NCBI GenBank assembly: GCA_023159155.1
Contig: JAJNNX010000001.1
Span: forward strand, 2,976,001-3,040,000
DNA: 64,000 nucleotides
Direction: 5' to 3'
DNA from: Ustulina deusta
Taxonomy: Eukaryota > Ascomycota > Sordariomycetes > Xylariales > Xylariaceae
The position numbers and the translations under genes are program-made. This document shows, piece after piece, positions 34,732 to 44,882 of the stretch. Within the stretch, counting starts at the first letter, position 1. Every line of letters begins with the position of its first letter. The notes below the pieces were generated by a model, which saw only the letters and a program-made list of their open reading frames with translations, was not told the DNA's origin and ran no database searches.

Positions 34732-37479
34732 AGCAGAAATTCACCCCTGAGTTTGTTGGCTACCTACTTGCTAGTAGGAGATACGGGTATGGCTTGCTGG
34801 ATACGGATGTCTTGGTGGTGATTTGAGTACGAGGCGACTAGCAATACGTACCATCGCGACTTTTTATCATGAAAGTATGCTTTCAAAGGGGACCCGACCC
34901 TCTACACCCCAGTCTTGACATGAAGCGTAGTATGGTAGTAAATAGATGTTGGTTGTTTGTTAGCGGTAAAGTCAAGCTCTCTGGCTGGCCTGTTTACCGC
35001 ACTATGCGTTCTTCTCTACCCAAGATAGGTACAGGAAAATATACCACAAGAGCTAAACATTGAGCACTAGATATCTGCTAGCGAGTATTATTTTGGTGTA
35101 AGTATCTGGTTCTAACTTTCTCCCTGATTTCAGAACGGCGGCCTGGCCGGATACTCCCTCTGACCCTGGCATATGATAACTCTTACGGCAACTTGGGACA
35201 CAACCACGAGAAAAGAGGTGACTGCCAAAAGCTTAGGACTAGGCTAAAAGGATTCGAACCTATATCCATTTAACTGTGAGCCAACATCACCCTCTCTATG
35301 TACTGGAAAATCTTCTGCTGTCGTGTTCTATCACCGCCAAAAGCTCCCTCGACTAATCATTTTAATAGATTAGAGTTAATAGGACAGGTGGCTCTTGACG
35401 CCCTCTTACGTCCCTTTTTCACCAAAGGTAAACTTCCTCTGTCCGACTTACCCCTGGTTCGGAGTCGGTGAAATATCCTTGTTACTATGAATATTCATCC
35501 CATCCAAATGGGCCCTGAGATTAACTAAGCTGCAAAGCTACGCCTAGCAATTAAAAACCTACGTAAGCTACTGTGAGTATAGCTTATCCAGAAGGTATTT
35601 TACACGCCCTATATGTTACCTGACCTACCTACTATGAGTAAGTAGTATGCTGTACACAGCAGCAATGGTGTTAGCCTCCATCCATTCTACAACCCACAAT
35701 ATAAGAGAATACTAGGCAGAGCCATTCTTGCTACACTATGTATGATGTGCCCCCGACAAAGTTTTGACACGGTAAGGGCATGGCCGTATCTCAGCCCCCC
35801 CCCCCATCTAGACAGATCCTCCATCTAATTAGTCTCCCTTTCCCTTCCTTGCATAGTAACAACACCCTTCTCCCACTAGAATTTCAGTGGTAAGAACCTG
35901 GACAAGAGGAAGAAAGTCAGCATAGGGCTTTTACGATTCTTTTTCCATCAAGAAAGAGACTTGTTATGCCATGATTGTACCTTGGATGGTCAAGAAACGA
36001 ACCCATATCGCCGCGCCGGCATAATATGGTAGAATTCGCCGAAGCTTGTGCAACACTGTCGGAAACTGAATCTAACAAGTTACTACATGGAAATCCCCAT
36101 CGAGAACCACGGGTAGTGCTTAGCCGTGAACTACTCGAGTTGGGCAAAGTCAGGCACCCAACTCAAAGAACGTCTTGTCTGCGGCGAGCATCTGGATCAT
36201 CCCGCAAACAGCATGCTGTATTCACCACGTACAGAGCCTTCTTTCCACCCCAAGGCATATATCACGGCGGCTGCAATCGACAACTACGCATGGTTCAGGC
36301 CCCTCGGTAGGTTATACATCCAGATGCGTACTGCAACTTCTTCAACGTATCGCGTCTGGGATACCGATCTGCTGGATAGCGAGCTGGATATAGAGACTGT
36401 CCCTCGTATCTTCCCACAAGGGCATAAGAAAATTACAGTCATCCGTCACCCGAAGCCGTCACCAAATTGCATTGTTACCGCAAGATGCGGAAGGCAGTAG
36501 GAAACCAACCGGGAAAAAAGTGAAGAGTTTGACCGCTCTCACCAATTGTAGTTTTTCAGATAGCTAAATAAAAAAGTATTCCCCTTTTTAGGTTAATTTA
36601 TCTAAGTTTTAAGGTTAGTTACTATCTCGTCTAAGTACCACATGGATAGGTTTTATCACGATATACCTAATCTGGATCCCGACCCTGAGCTGAGCCGGGC
36701 CCGAGGTGAGCGTGAGCTGCCCCCCAATTCTTGTATAAATATGAAGTCCATTTGCATACTATTCAAACCGTAATGAACGGATAGCGGCTACATTTTCCAA
36801 TAAAAACGGTGTTGTTGCTTATGACCGACTAGGTAGGAAGTCGGCGCAGCCATGAGTACATGGAGCTAATACATTTCATCGGCTCTGTTTATATTCCACG
36901 CAATACATCATTAATCTTTGTTAGAAGCGAAAGCATGAATCACATTTCAGATTCTCTATGGACAACATCTAACGTTTACGGCGATTACCCTTGAAGGAAC
37001 ACAGCGACGAGAAGAAGCTGGGAGCCGCATGCTGAACAGGTAACGCCAACGCGAAAAAGCCTATGAACTTGCTCAAGAAGCGCAATCACAAGTGCTCTAG
37101 AGCCTAAGTTAGAGCACCCTGCCCGCCCCAGGGCTTGCAATTCACGTCCAATCAATTCCGGCGCAGCCTCGTTAGAAGATGCGAGTAGCGAAGGGTATAA
37201 TACGGTGCCTTCTCTCGCACTGGTCCGAAGCTCAAGGCTGTACTGGCCCGCGGTTTTAATCTGTGCTGTACCGGGCCCACGGCCGTACTGGTCCGAGTAT
37301 CGTACTAACCCTACCTCGTGCTCTTCGAGATAACCCATCCCGTCTCTTCCGAGATTTCGGACTGTCCCTTCAATATCCCGCATCTCGTTCAATACCTACT
37401 CTGCGATCCCTCAACAACGCAGCTGTGTTGTAGCTATGGGCATCTTTTCGGTCATCTACCCGTGTGCTTATTTTTTTTT
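34732..37479. other. intergenic with scattered remnants
   Basis: About 2.7 kb. It holds a possible broken coding remnant at 35975-36500 (listed separately), a C-run near 35798-35808, and an isolated tRNA B-box-like GGTTCGAATCC on the minus strand near 35251 without a matching acceptor stem. Plus-strand bases just before 37480 do not give a convincing kinase N-terminus. Confidence 0.5.
35975..36500 (+). pseudogene. possible degraded coding sequence in two frames
   Basis: Two overlapping plus-strand frames look partly protein-like: from 35975 (NMVEFAEACATLSETESNK, VVLSRELLELGK) and from 36126 (EPSFHPKAYITAAAIDNYAW, VWDTDLLDSELDIETVP, KKITVIRHPKPSPNCIV). One might continue the other if a base was lost near 36130-36160. 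No family was recognised and no start or splice context is persuasive. It lies near a clear kinase pseudogene, so a decayed neighbourhood is plausible. Confidence 0.25.
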
Positions 37480-38420
37480 GGAAGGAATAATATATATGTG
37501 GCTATAAAGATTCTAGTATCAGTAATATCGGGATCGATAAACGAGTCACAAATCTTGCGTCACCTTATTCACGTCGCACCAGAGGGGGCCAAATATGTTA
37601 CGCAGCTAATACACGAATTCGAACATCATGGCCCTAATGGCGTCCATAAATGTTGAATATTTGAGTGTAAATACTATGGTCGAAGAGCTTCCCCAGTTCA
37701 AACCTGTAAAAGGGGGATGAAGATCCGCTATCTGTTTTGGATAGCAAAAAGGATTCTCAAACTGTCCCTGCAAGCGCTGGCATTTTTGCACGAGAATGGT
37801 ATTGCCCACGGAGACTTCCAGCCGGGGCATATACTTTTCGGTCTTAGTAATATCGACTCGAAGCCCGAGGATAAGCTCCGCCAAAAGGAGGATGTGCAAG
37901 CCGGATTGATCTCATCTCCTGTGTAAGGTTGGATGGTAACAAGATAAATGGGCTCCTTGATATCTTTGCATCGCACAACCGCTCGTGTGCTCGACCAACT
38001 ACGCTAAAAGTTTTAAGATAAAGTTGTCCGATATGAGTGGCGGTTAGTATTTTTTATATTATTACCTGAGCTTTTTTTCTTTCAGTCACATATTAAATCT
38101 TTCTTTATATAGCCATTTTTTTAAGGAGCCACCGACCAAGCCCGTTACTCCAGTCCGCCTCCGGCTCCCCGAGTTTATTCTTACCGGAGAGGTCAATAAA
38201 ACCTTTGACATCTGGAGTGTCGGATGTCTTGTCTTTGAGCTGGTCACTGGGCAACCCCTCTTCGCCATACCATGGTATGAATCTGAATCGATGCGAGATG
38301 ATGACCACCTCCTGTCCTTCACCGCCTGTCTCGGAGATCTCCCCAACAATCTTTATAAATATTGGAGGACGTCTTCGCTATATTTTACACCCGAGAGAAA
38401 ACTTTATAATTGTCAACTCA
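37480..38420 (+). pseudogene. decayed SRPK-like protein kinase remnant
   Basis: Kinase blocks occur in the right order but in changing frames. These are the beta-3 lysine strand (GRNNIYVAIKILVS), GAKYVTQLIHEFEHHGPNGV, then TGA at 37654 where the family continues, LQALAFLHENGIAHGDFQPG, SKPEDKLRQKEDVQA, a frameshift near 37925, EPPTKPVTPVRLRLPELILTG, DIWSVGCLVFELVTGQPLF, and YFTPERKLYNCQL. The catalytic loop reads HGDFQPGHIL, with His where the metal-binding Asn is expected. The DFG/DMGG segment is unrecognisable, and the C-terminal end is missing. The layout matches the SR-protein-kinase-like family that is multicopy in filamentous fungi. The locus appears non-functional. Confidence 0.8.
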
Positions 38421-38959
38421 TGTTGTGTGTACGGAGGAAGGCCAAATTCAAGCACCGCACCAAAATCAGAACTATGTGCGAATAAAACACCGTGCAGCTT
38501 CCGGCACTGTATGACTTTTTGAGCACTTTTAGTGTCTATCTTTCTTTATCGGGCTATCACTCACTACTATTGTGATTTGCTATTTCCGACGAGCTTCGGG
38601 AGTTATTAGCATGCCAGAGTAAAAAGTTGACCGTTTGGAGGACCGTTTCGTTATCCATAAATTATACATAAAATGTAATTCCTCAGTCACCTGACTGGCG
38701 ACAACTTTGACCGAGCTTGCGCAAAAAGCGGCGAGGACGGTAGGAACCTAAAGTAGGAAAGTGCTCGGTGGGCCAGTCCCCAATCCCCGATCCCCGATCC
38801 CCGAATCTGGATTTGACATCATCCCACCCGCCAAAAGAATTAATAATGAGGTATGCTTGTTTGCTTGCTTGCTTGGAACCAATCGCCCAACATTACCTAC
38901 TCTGCCTGTCTCTTTGCCATTTTCTTTCGGGAGGGGGGTCTTAGTTGACCACCGAAAAA
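38421..38959. other. intergenic, upstream of ISA2-like gene
   Basis: About 540 bp. It contains a CCCCGAT short tandem repeat (about 38778-38803) and a GCTT/GCTTG repeat (about 38855-38875). The last 80 bases before the start are pyrimidine-rich and probably the leader. Confidence 0.55.
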
Positions 38960-39895
38960 ATGCCTCCCATACCGTGCGTAAACCCTCCTTCGGCCGCAAA
39001 GCTGTTTGTGCAGCTCTGCGCGACCCGCAGCGCCTCTTCTCTCGCCGCAACGCCGAGCTCAAGCACTATCCTCGACGTCCTGCTCCCGCCGAGGACGCAA
39101 GCACGAGCCCTCTATGTCCGCGCAGCCCGCAACAACGTCCCGCGAACGACTATTATCACTGTGGTAGCGAGTCGCATCGGCGCGAGTGCGAATGCGGATG
39201 CTGCGGATGCGCGACGCCGGGTTGTCGTGGGCCGAAAGACATTTACAACCTCGCGACCACTGGCCAAGACCCTGGCTATTCACAACCCCCAGACGGACGA
39301 AGACGGGAATGCCATGGCGTTAGAGATCACGCCTCGTGCCGCCAACGTACGTGATATCTACCTACTTCCGATCCAACTACTCTGATTCTTCCACGACCCG
39401 TAAGCGATCATCCGGCCGGGTGTCAGTCTAGCTAACCCACAAGCGATCGATCGATCGACACAACAGCGTCTCTCCCAGATCATGTCCAAGGACAAGAACC
39501 CGTACCTCGCGCTCCGCATCCAGGTCGAGTCAGGCGGGTGCCACGGGTTCCAGTATCTGATGTCGCTGACGACGCTTCCGTCCACGCCGGGCTCGCCGCT
39601 CGGACCAGCCGCGGACGACGTGATACCGTCGACGACCACCTCAAGCACGCCCTCGCCGCCAGCGCTGAACGAGGACGACACTGTCTTCGCCTTCTCGGCA
39701 GACGATTCGGCCGAGCCGTCGACCCCGCCCCTCACGAGTCCCAAGATCGTCATGGACCTACCCAGTCTAGAGCTCTTGAAGGGCAGCAAGGTGGATTACA
39801 CGATGGAGCTGATCGGCAGCCAGTTCAAGATCGTCGACAACCCTCTGGCCACGAGCAGCTGTGGCTGCGGAACCAGTTTCGATATCAAGGTGTGA
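38960..39895 (+). CDS. ISA2: mitochondrial iron-sulfur assembly protein ISA2 (HesB/IscA family, 271 aa)
   Basis: Exons 38960-39346 and 39467-39895, with a 120-nt intron (GTACGT donor, CAACAG acceptor). The A-type scaffold domain starts at ALEITPRAAN, then RLSQIMSKDKNPYLALRIQVE and SGGCHGFQY. The three conserved cysteines are present: Cys154 in GGCHGF and Cys261 and Cys263 in SSCGCGTSF. A long N-terminus (about 120 residues, basic and Ser/Ala-rich) serves as a probable mitochondrial presequence. A Ser/Thr/Pro-rich insert of about 60 residues (roughly 166-225) separates the first cysteine from KIVMDLPSLELLKGSKVDY. ISA2 acts with ISA1 and IBA57 to build [4Fe-4S] clusters for mitochondrial enzymes such as aconitase and lipoate synthase. 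The gene is strongly GC-biased relative to its flanks. Confidence 0.9.
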
Positions 39896-40899
39896 GGAAG
39901 ACGCCAACCATACGCCAACCAAGCCTTCCTTCTTGTCACACTGCCCTCTCGATAATTCGAATTCGCCCTTGCCTTAAGCCGAGCGGGGCTCTGTAGATGA
40001 CCGACTTTCAATAGACTGGGGGTTCTAAATTAGGTACTAGACGATGAACCCATTACTTTCAATTGTTTAAATCAGGTTGCTGGTCCGATATTTCTTTCGG
40101 GACTTCTGTATATCGATCATGGTATTTATTAGGGAGAGCATACCGACACCAGCGCCTTATCCACCGCAGGGGTTTTTTGGGGTTGGGTACAAAAAGGAAT
40201 TGGACGCTTAACCCGCATACTATACCACCGACCTATGTATCATACCAGAGAATTGACAGCTGAGATGAGACGGACCGTTAATGAAAACCATTGCACATTA
40301 TTTAACTCTTTTAATCACTCATGAGCAGTCGTATCATAACGATACCTCGGTATAACCGGGTAACAGTGACTTGATGTACTAAGCTCCTATCATGAATGGC
40401 TTGTGATTAGAAAAATGGAACGAATGTTGAGTGGAGTGTGGACAGATTGTCTGGCTTCATTTTTTGAGCCCGAGGAGATGAACATTCCCCTGATACATGG
40501 CCTGTCTGTTCATATGTGGATACTAAGCATTTATTTCTGGTGCTGGCCACTAATGGAGCCTAAGTTTCGTAATACTTAATACCTACCAAAGAAGGTCTCA
40601 TTAGAACTCCACAGAACAGCCGGGGTTACACAGTCAGGCTTCACCAATGATGTAATAGTCAACGAAGCCAATTTGGAACCAAGACGAGACCGAGATTTGT
40701 TGCAATGATCATGGTATTGTTGTGGCTAGGCATAAGCGTCTCAGTGCAGCACGAACATCATGGATGGGGACTGAGAGGTCGTAATCATCACAAATCTCAA
40801 TTCATTGATAGCTTCCGAAGCCTTTTATAACGCCGCCGACCATGCAGAAACAATGCCCGCCAATACCAAACCCAGTAACCCACGAGAAAGTCAAATCTC
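39896..40899. other. intergenic between convergent ISA2 and RPL7
   Basis: About 1 kb holding both 3' flanks. No protein-like frame, RNA gene or obvious repeat was recognised. Confidence 0.6.
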
Positions 40900-42428
40900 T
40901 TAGTTCATTTGTCGGATCAGAGCGTTGATCTTGTCCTCACGGTTACCCAGGTCACCACCCTCGATGAAGTGCTTGAATTTCCTGGGGCGGAAGCCACCGT
41001 TGGGGTTGCTGAGCTTGAAGGGCCACAGGAAGTTGGAGGCTTGCTTGAAGTTGGGGCCGACGGTGATGATCTCGTGAACCAGATCCTCAATACAGATGAT
41101 ACCGTACTTGCCGAGGCTCTCCTCAATGATGGCGTTGTCGGTAAGGGGAATGCGCTGCTTATCAACCTTGCCGTAGCCGCGCTTGTAGATGAGCTCCTTG
41201 ACACTCTTGAGGTTGGGGTAACCGTAGGCAACCCAGGGCTCGACGATCTTGATCATCTCAGCGGTAGCCTTGGTGACGCGGACGAAGACACCATTGTTGA
41301 TCTGAAGGAGACGGAGGAGCTGGAGGATCTTGCGGGGCTTGGGGGCAATCTTGTTGATACCCTTGATGCGGATGACGAAGATCAATTTCTCCTCGGCAGG
41401 GACGTGGAAGTTGCCCTCCTGCTTAGCAATGCGCTTGAGGCGGACCTTCTCACGCTCGGCATCGCGGTACTCATTCACGTACTTCTCAGCACGCTTGAAG
41501 ATGACAGCTCGCTTCTCCTTGTTGGCCTATGAAGAAATGTTAACATCGCCACCATTCATACGAGAACAAATCAGAAGTCATTTCTTCTCCTCGTCAATCA
41601 GACCCGAAAGATGGTTAATTTTGCAACAGCATTGACGTTGTCTAGTCGCAAAAGGGTTTTATACATCACAACGCTCCCCACCACAGTGACAGAAATGTGG
41701 AATGAATACGAACCTTCTTCTTCTGCGCAATCTCAGCAGACTTCTCAGCGCGGGCCTTCTCCTGGCTCTTGCGCTTCTTGAGAAGAGTCTCAGGGACCAG
41801 GACCTGGTCCTTGGTAGGGACGGTACTGTTATTCAGATTAGTGCATAGTCCACGACATACATGGCGACATGTATGGAAGAGCGCCGGTTGGAGAATTGCC
41901 GAATGCGTGCGACATTCTCAGCGGTGGCTAACTCGAGAAAATACATTTAATCGGTGAGATGCTCTCAGAATATGCATGCGTGCACATCATAGATGCAAAA
42001 GCAAGCTCTTCCCAGCATATCCCTCATCCGACAACACCTCGGAACAAAGTCCAAGACAGAATGCACACGACACAATCGAGCCTCGAAGTAGGTAAGACGA
42101 TGCCGACCTAGCCAAAGGCATTGTGTACGTGGCAACTGAATTTAAGAGAGAAGGACAAGGCCTTCATCTCCAACGCCCCAGTCGACATCTCTCAGTCTGC
42201 AAGCTATGTTTCAAGCCTAGAGAAAAGAGGGAGAAGCTCAGGATAGATCGAGCTGGTTTGCGATGCTTCTCGCACCACATCTCAGGTGTGCAGCGAGAAG
42301 CAGGCCATCCAGCCGAGAGGACCACGACAATCCACAACAATCCAGGGGCCGGAGAGACGGATGCAACCTTCTCTGTATCGCAACGGAGAATAGAATCAAG
42401 AGAGGGTAGCATACGTAGAGGCAACCAT
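40900..42428 (-). CDS. RPL7: 60S ribosomal protein L7 (uL30)
   Basis: Exons (minus) 42428-42415 (only 14 nt, MVAS plus two bases), 41825-41714 and 41526-40900; 250 residues in total. The splices give [41 protein letters not shown] joined to [17 protein letters not shown], then the conserved L7 body: [58 protein letters not shown], and a C-terminus of [19 protein letters not shown]. It is a structural protein of the large cytosolic ribosomal subunit. Intron 1 is long (589 nt) and intron 2 is 187 nt; intron 2 carries a box C/D snoRNA (listed). Divergent from RPS14 across about 400 bp, which suggests coordinated ribosomal-gene control. Strong codon bias supports high expression. Confidence 0.95.
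41592..41674 (-). ncRNA. box C/D snoRNA in RPL7 intron 2 (snR39/snR59/snR39b-like)
   Basis: On the minus strand, box C-like GTGATGT (41669-41663) and box D CTGA (41601-41598) lie 72 nt apart inside the intron. A short terminal stem, CGTT with GACG, flanks them. Directly upstream of box D is ACCATCTTTCGGGT. This is the exact 14-nt complement of ACCCGAAAGATGGT, part of the universally conserved GACCCGAAAGATGG segment of eukaryotic 25S/28S rRNA. Counting five bases from box D places 2'-O-methylation on the G of ACCCG, equivalent to yeast G805, two bases before A807. In budding yeast, snR39 and snR59 occupy RPL7A/RPL7B introns and target A807, and snR39b targets G805 (from memory). The same host gene therefore appears conserved. 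No clear C'/D' pair was seen. Confidence 0.85.
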
Positions 42429-42833
42429 TGTGTCGAATTGGCAGGAGGCCGTGATCGCGTTGTCGACTCGGGCTTTGGGGGTTGGGCGTTGGGTGTTGGA
42501 AGAGGAAGAGAGAAAAAAGTTCAGGTGTATGCGAATTACACTTATTGGGTTGTGTGAGTGCGGGTCTAGTAGGCGCTTGGACCACATATCCATCCCATGG
42601 TTTTTAGGCTCCTAGGTACTTCCAAACCCTCTCAAGCGAAGCCCAGAAAAAAAAGTTAGGGCTCACCGATTGCGCCCACCGGCAGCTTTCTGCCCTTCTC
42701 GATATGTTGACCGCCTGCCGCCTTAAGATACTGCCCCACCAAACATCACCGCACATCTTCAATTGCATCGTGAAACCTCCGTCATCCTCTTTTCCGCAGT
42801 ACCAACGACAAATCATCCAGAGAAGCCGCCATC
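42429..42833. promoter_or_regulatory. shared divergent promoter of RPL7 and RPS14
   Basis: A 405-bp spacer between two divergent ribosomal-protein start codons. It includes TTAGGGCT at 42656-42663 (AGCCCTAA on the other strand), similar to CCCTAA-type elements of fungal ribosomal gene promoters, and AAACCCTCT near 42624. The right side is CT-rich up to the RPS14 ATG. The regulatory role is inferred from position. Confidence 0.5.
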
Positions 42834-44025
42834 ATGCCTCCCAAGAAGCCCGCGCAGCCCAAGGTATGTGACCGCTGCATTTGAACCGAGGATCTTCATG
42901 TTAACATAGATTCTAGGAGAACATCTCCATCGGCCCTGTATGTGACCTCGTTCGATAATTCACACTGGGTAAAATGAAGAGAGAAATCTAATAGTCGTTT
43001 CGTTCCTTAGAATGCCAGAGAAGGTGAGTTGGGAATCTCAGGAGTCCTAGACATTGTAGTCCTGGATTGCTAACTTTTTCTCTCCCAAGGCGAGCTTGTC
43101 TTCGGCTGCTGCCGCATCTTTGCCAGCTTCAGTTAGTCACCCATCCCTCTGGATTTTCCATGGTTCAGCCTTTCCTCTACGCTTCGACTGGATATACGAT
43201 CGTTCGACTCCCGACCGCCCCCTCTCACCCGGCGAATCACAGTCGAATTTGTCTTCACAAGGCTTTGCAGCTTGGGCTAATATGGGAACTAGACGACACC
43301 TTCATTCATGTGACGGATCTGTCAGGCCGCGAAACCATTACTCGTGTAACTGGTGGAATGTGAGTTGAGCAACTCTCCATTGCCTTGTAGGCGGTAGATC
43401 GGTAAGGAGGCTCTGTAGGGGCCTTCTTATAAAATATTTAGCTACTTGCAGCCTTTTTTTCGAGCGCACGTACTGACTCGACGATAGGAAGGTCAAGGCT
43501 GATCGTGACGAATCTTCCCCTTACGCTGCCATGCTTGCGGCACAGGACGTAAGTTATGCAATTACCCTTAGATAGCTTTCTGGTTTCTTTGGACCAATGA
43601 CTAAACCCCTACTCTCTCTAGGTTGCTCAGCGCTGCAAGGATCTGGGCATCAACGCCCTCCACGTCAAGATCCGTGCTACTGTATGTGACACATAAAGAA
43701 TACAGCCTGGACTGCAGCTAACAACGACAATAGGGCGGTAACGGAACCAAGACCCCCGGCCCTGGTGCCCAGTCTGCCCTCCGTGCCTTGGCTCGTAGCG
43801 GTATGAGAATCGGTCGTATCGAGGTTAGTAACTGGGAGCCTTCGTATTCATGTTTAAGCGTGCCTCGGCAGCTATAGTGGCTAAATCTGGAGTTTTCTGC
43901 TCTGTTCCCCCGATTGGCTCTCAAACCCATGGTAATACTAACTTGAAATCTTTAAATAGGATGTTACTCCTACCCCCTCCGATAGCACCCGCAGAAAGGG
44001 TGGTCGCCGTGGTCGTCGTCTGTGA
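42834..44025 (+). CDS. RPS14: 40S ribosomal protein S14 (uS11), nine exons (149 aa)
   Basis: Exons 42834-42863, 42917-42937, 43011-43023, 43090-43131, 43293-43359, 43488-43548, 43622-43681, 43734-43823 and 43960-44025. Joined, they read [118 protein letters not shown], and the basic [20 protein letters not shown] tail. This is a structural protein of the small-subunit platform near the decoding region. Exons 2 and 3 are only 21 and 13 nt. Eight introns in a 150-codon gene is dense for an ascomycete. No C/D snoRNA was recognised in these introns. Confidence 0.95.
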
Positions 44026-44882
44026 TCGCGCCATATCCAACCCCCTTTGACCTATCGACCTATTGTTCGTATGGGTTTGGCTGTGGCTTGGGCAGTTCTT
44101 CAGGCGTTCTCGAGAGGATCACGCGGTTTCTGGCACATTTGGGCTTGAATTAGTCCTCGTCTCTGTGGCGTTGACACTTACGAGGAGAACGGCGTGCGTC
44201 TCTATGAAGAGAAAGCATGCCTGGTCTCTATTTCCCTTTAGGGTATGGCTTTGCTAACCTGTCACATGATGCTTCTGGCACGGCTACAGTAGATAGATAC
44301 GAAAAGAAACGTTGACTCACGAAGAATATCAACACATGTCTTTTAACCAATCAAGTGCGACGTGTCTACAATCAACAGCCATCTTGCTGTCAACGTGCCC
44401 GAAGTTAAGAGCGCAAACCCTATTTGAGCCAATGGACCAAGCGAGTTAGCCGCATAAAACCATGTTATGGTGAAAGGAGGTGATTAAATTATATATGTCG
44501 TTGGGATCAGAACCAGCAGGCAGTGCTTCTATCTAGTTCGAAAAACGAACGCCGATCATGCCATTGCCTACATTCCCGCCAATGCTCCGGATTCGCAGGT
44601 CAGCTCAACGCCTGCTGATCAAGAGATAGCAAGGCACAGCAAATAGAATACCCATATTTGAGCTTCAATATCCCTCCCCCAGGATGAATTTGAGTGTCCT
44701 AATCCCCCCGCCCCTGATTTCCCTTGTTCTATATATCGATGATCAGGCAGTCTTCTGATTTGATCGCCGTAAGGTCTCGTGGTTGGTCCGTGCGAGGCGT
44801 AATGCATGCTATCTTGACTTCTTTCTGTTGCTCCTTTGCGCGTTACGTGTCTAATTATCATCGTCATCAGAGCTCTTCTCCC
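44026..44882. other. intergenic between convergent RPS14 and RAD26
   Basis: About 860 bp of 3' flanking DNA. Short frames only; no domain, RNA gene or repeat recognised. Confidence 0.6.

Noticed and set aside
35232..35300. Minus-strand B-box-like GGTTCGAATCC suggesting a tRNA
   Set aside because: No A box, a mismatched T stem, and no acceptor stem can be formed.
40909..41532. 207-codon plus-strand frame opposite RPL7
   Set aside because: It is the antisense shadow of a highly codon-biased ribosomal protein gene.
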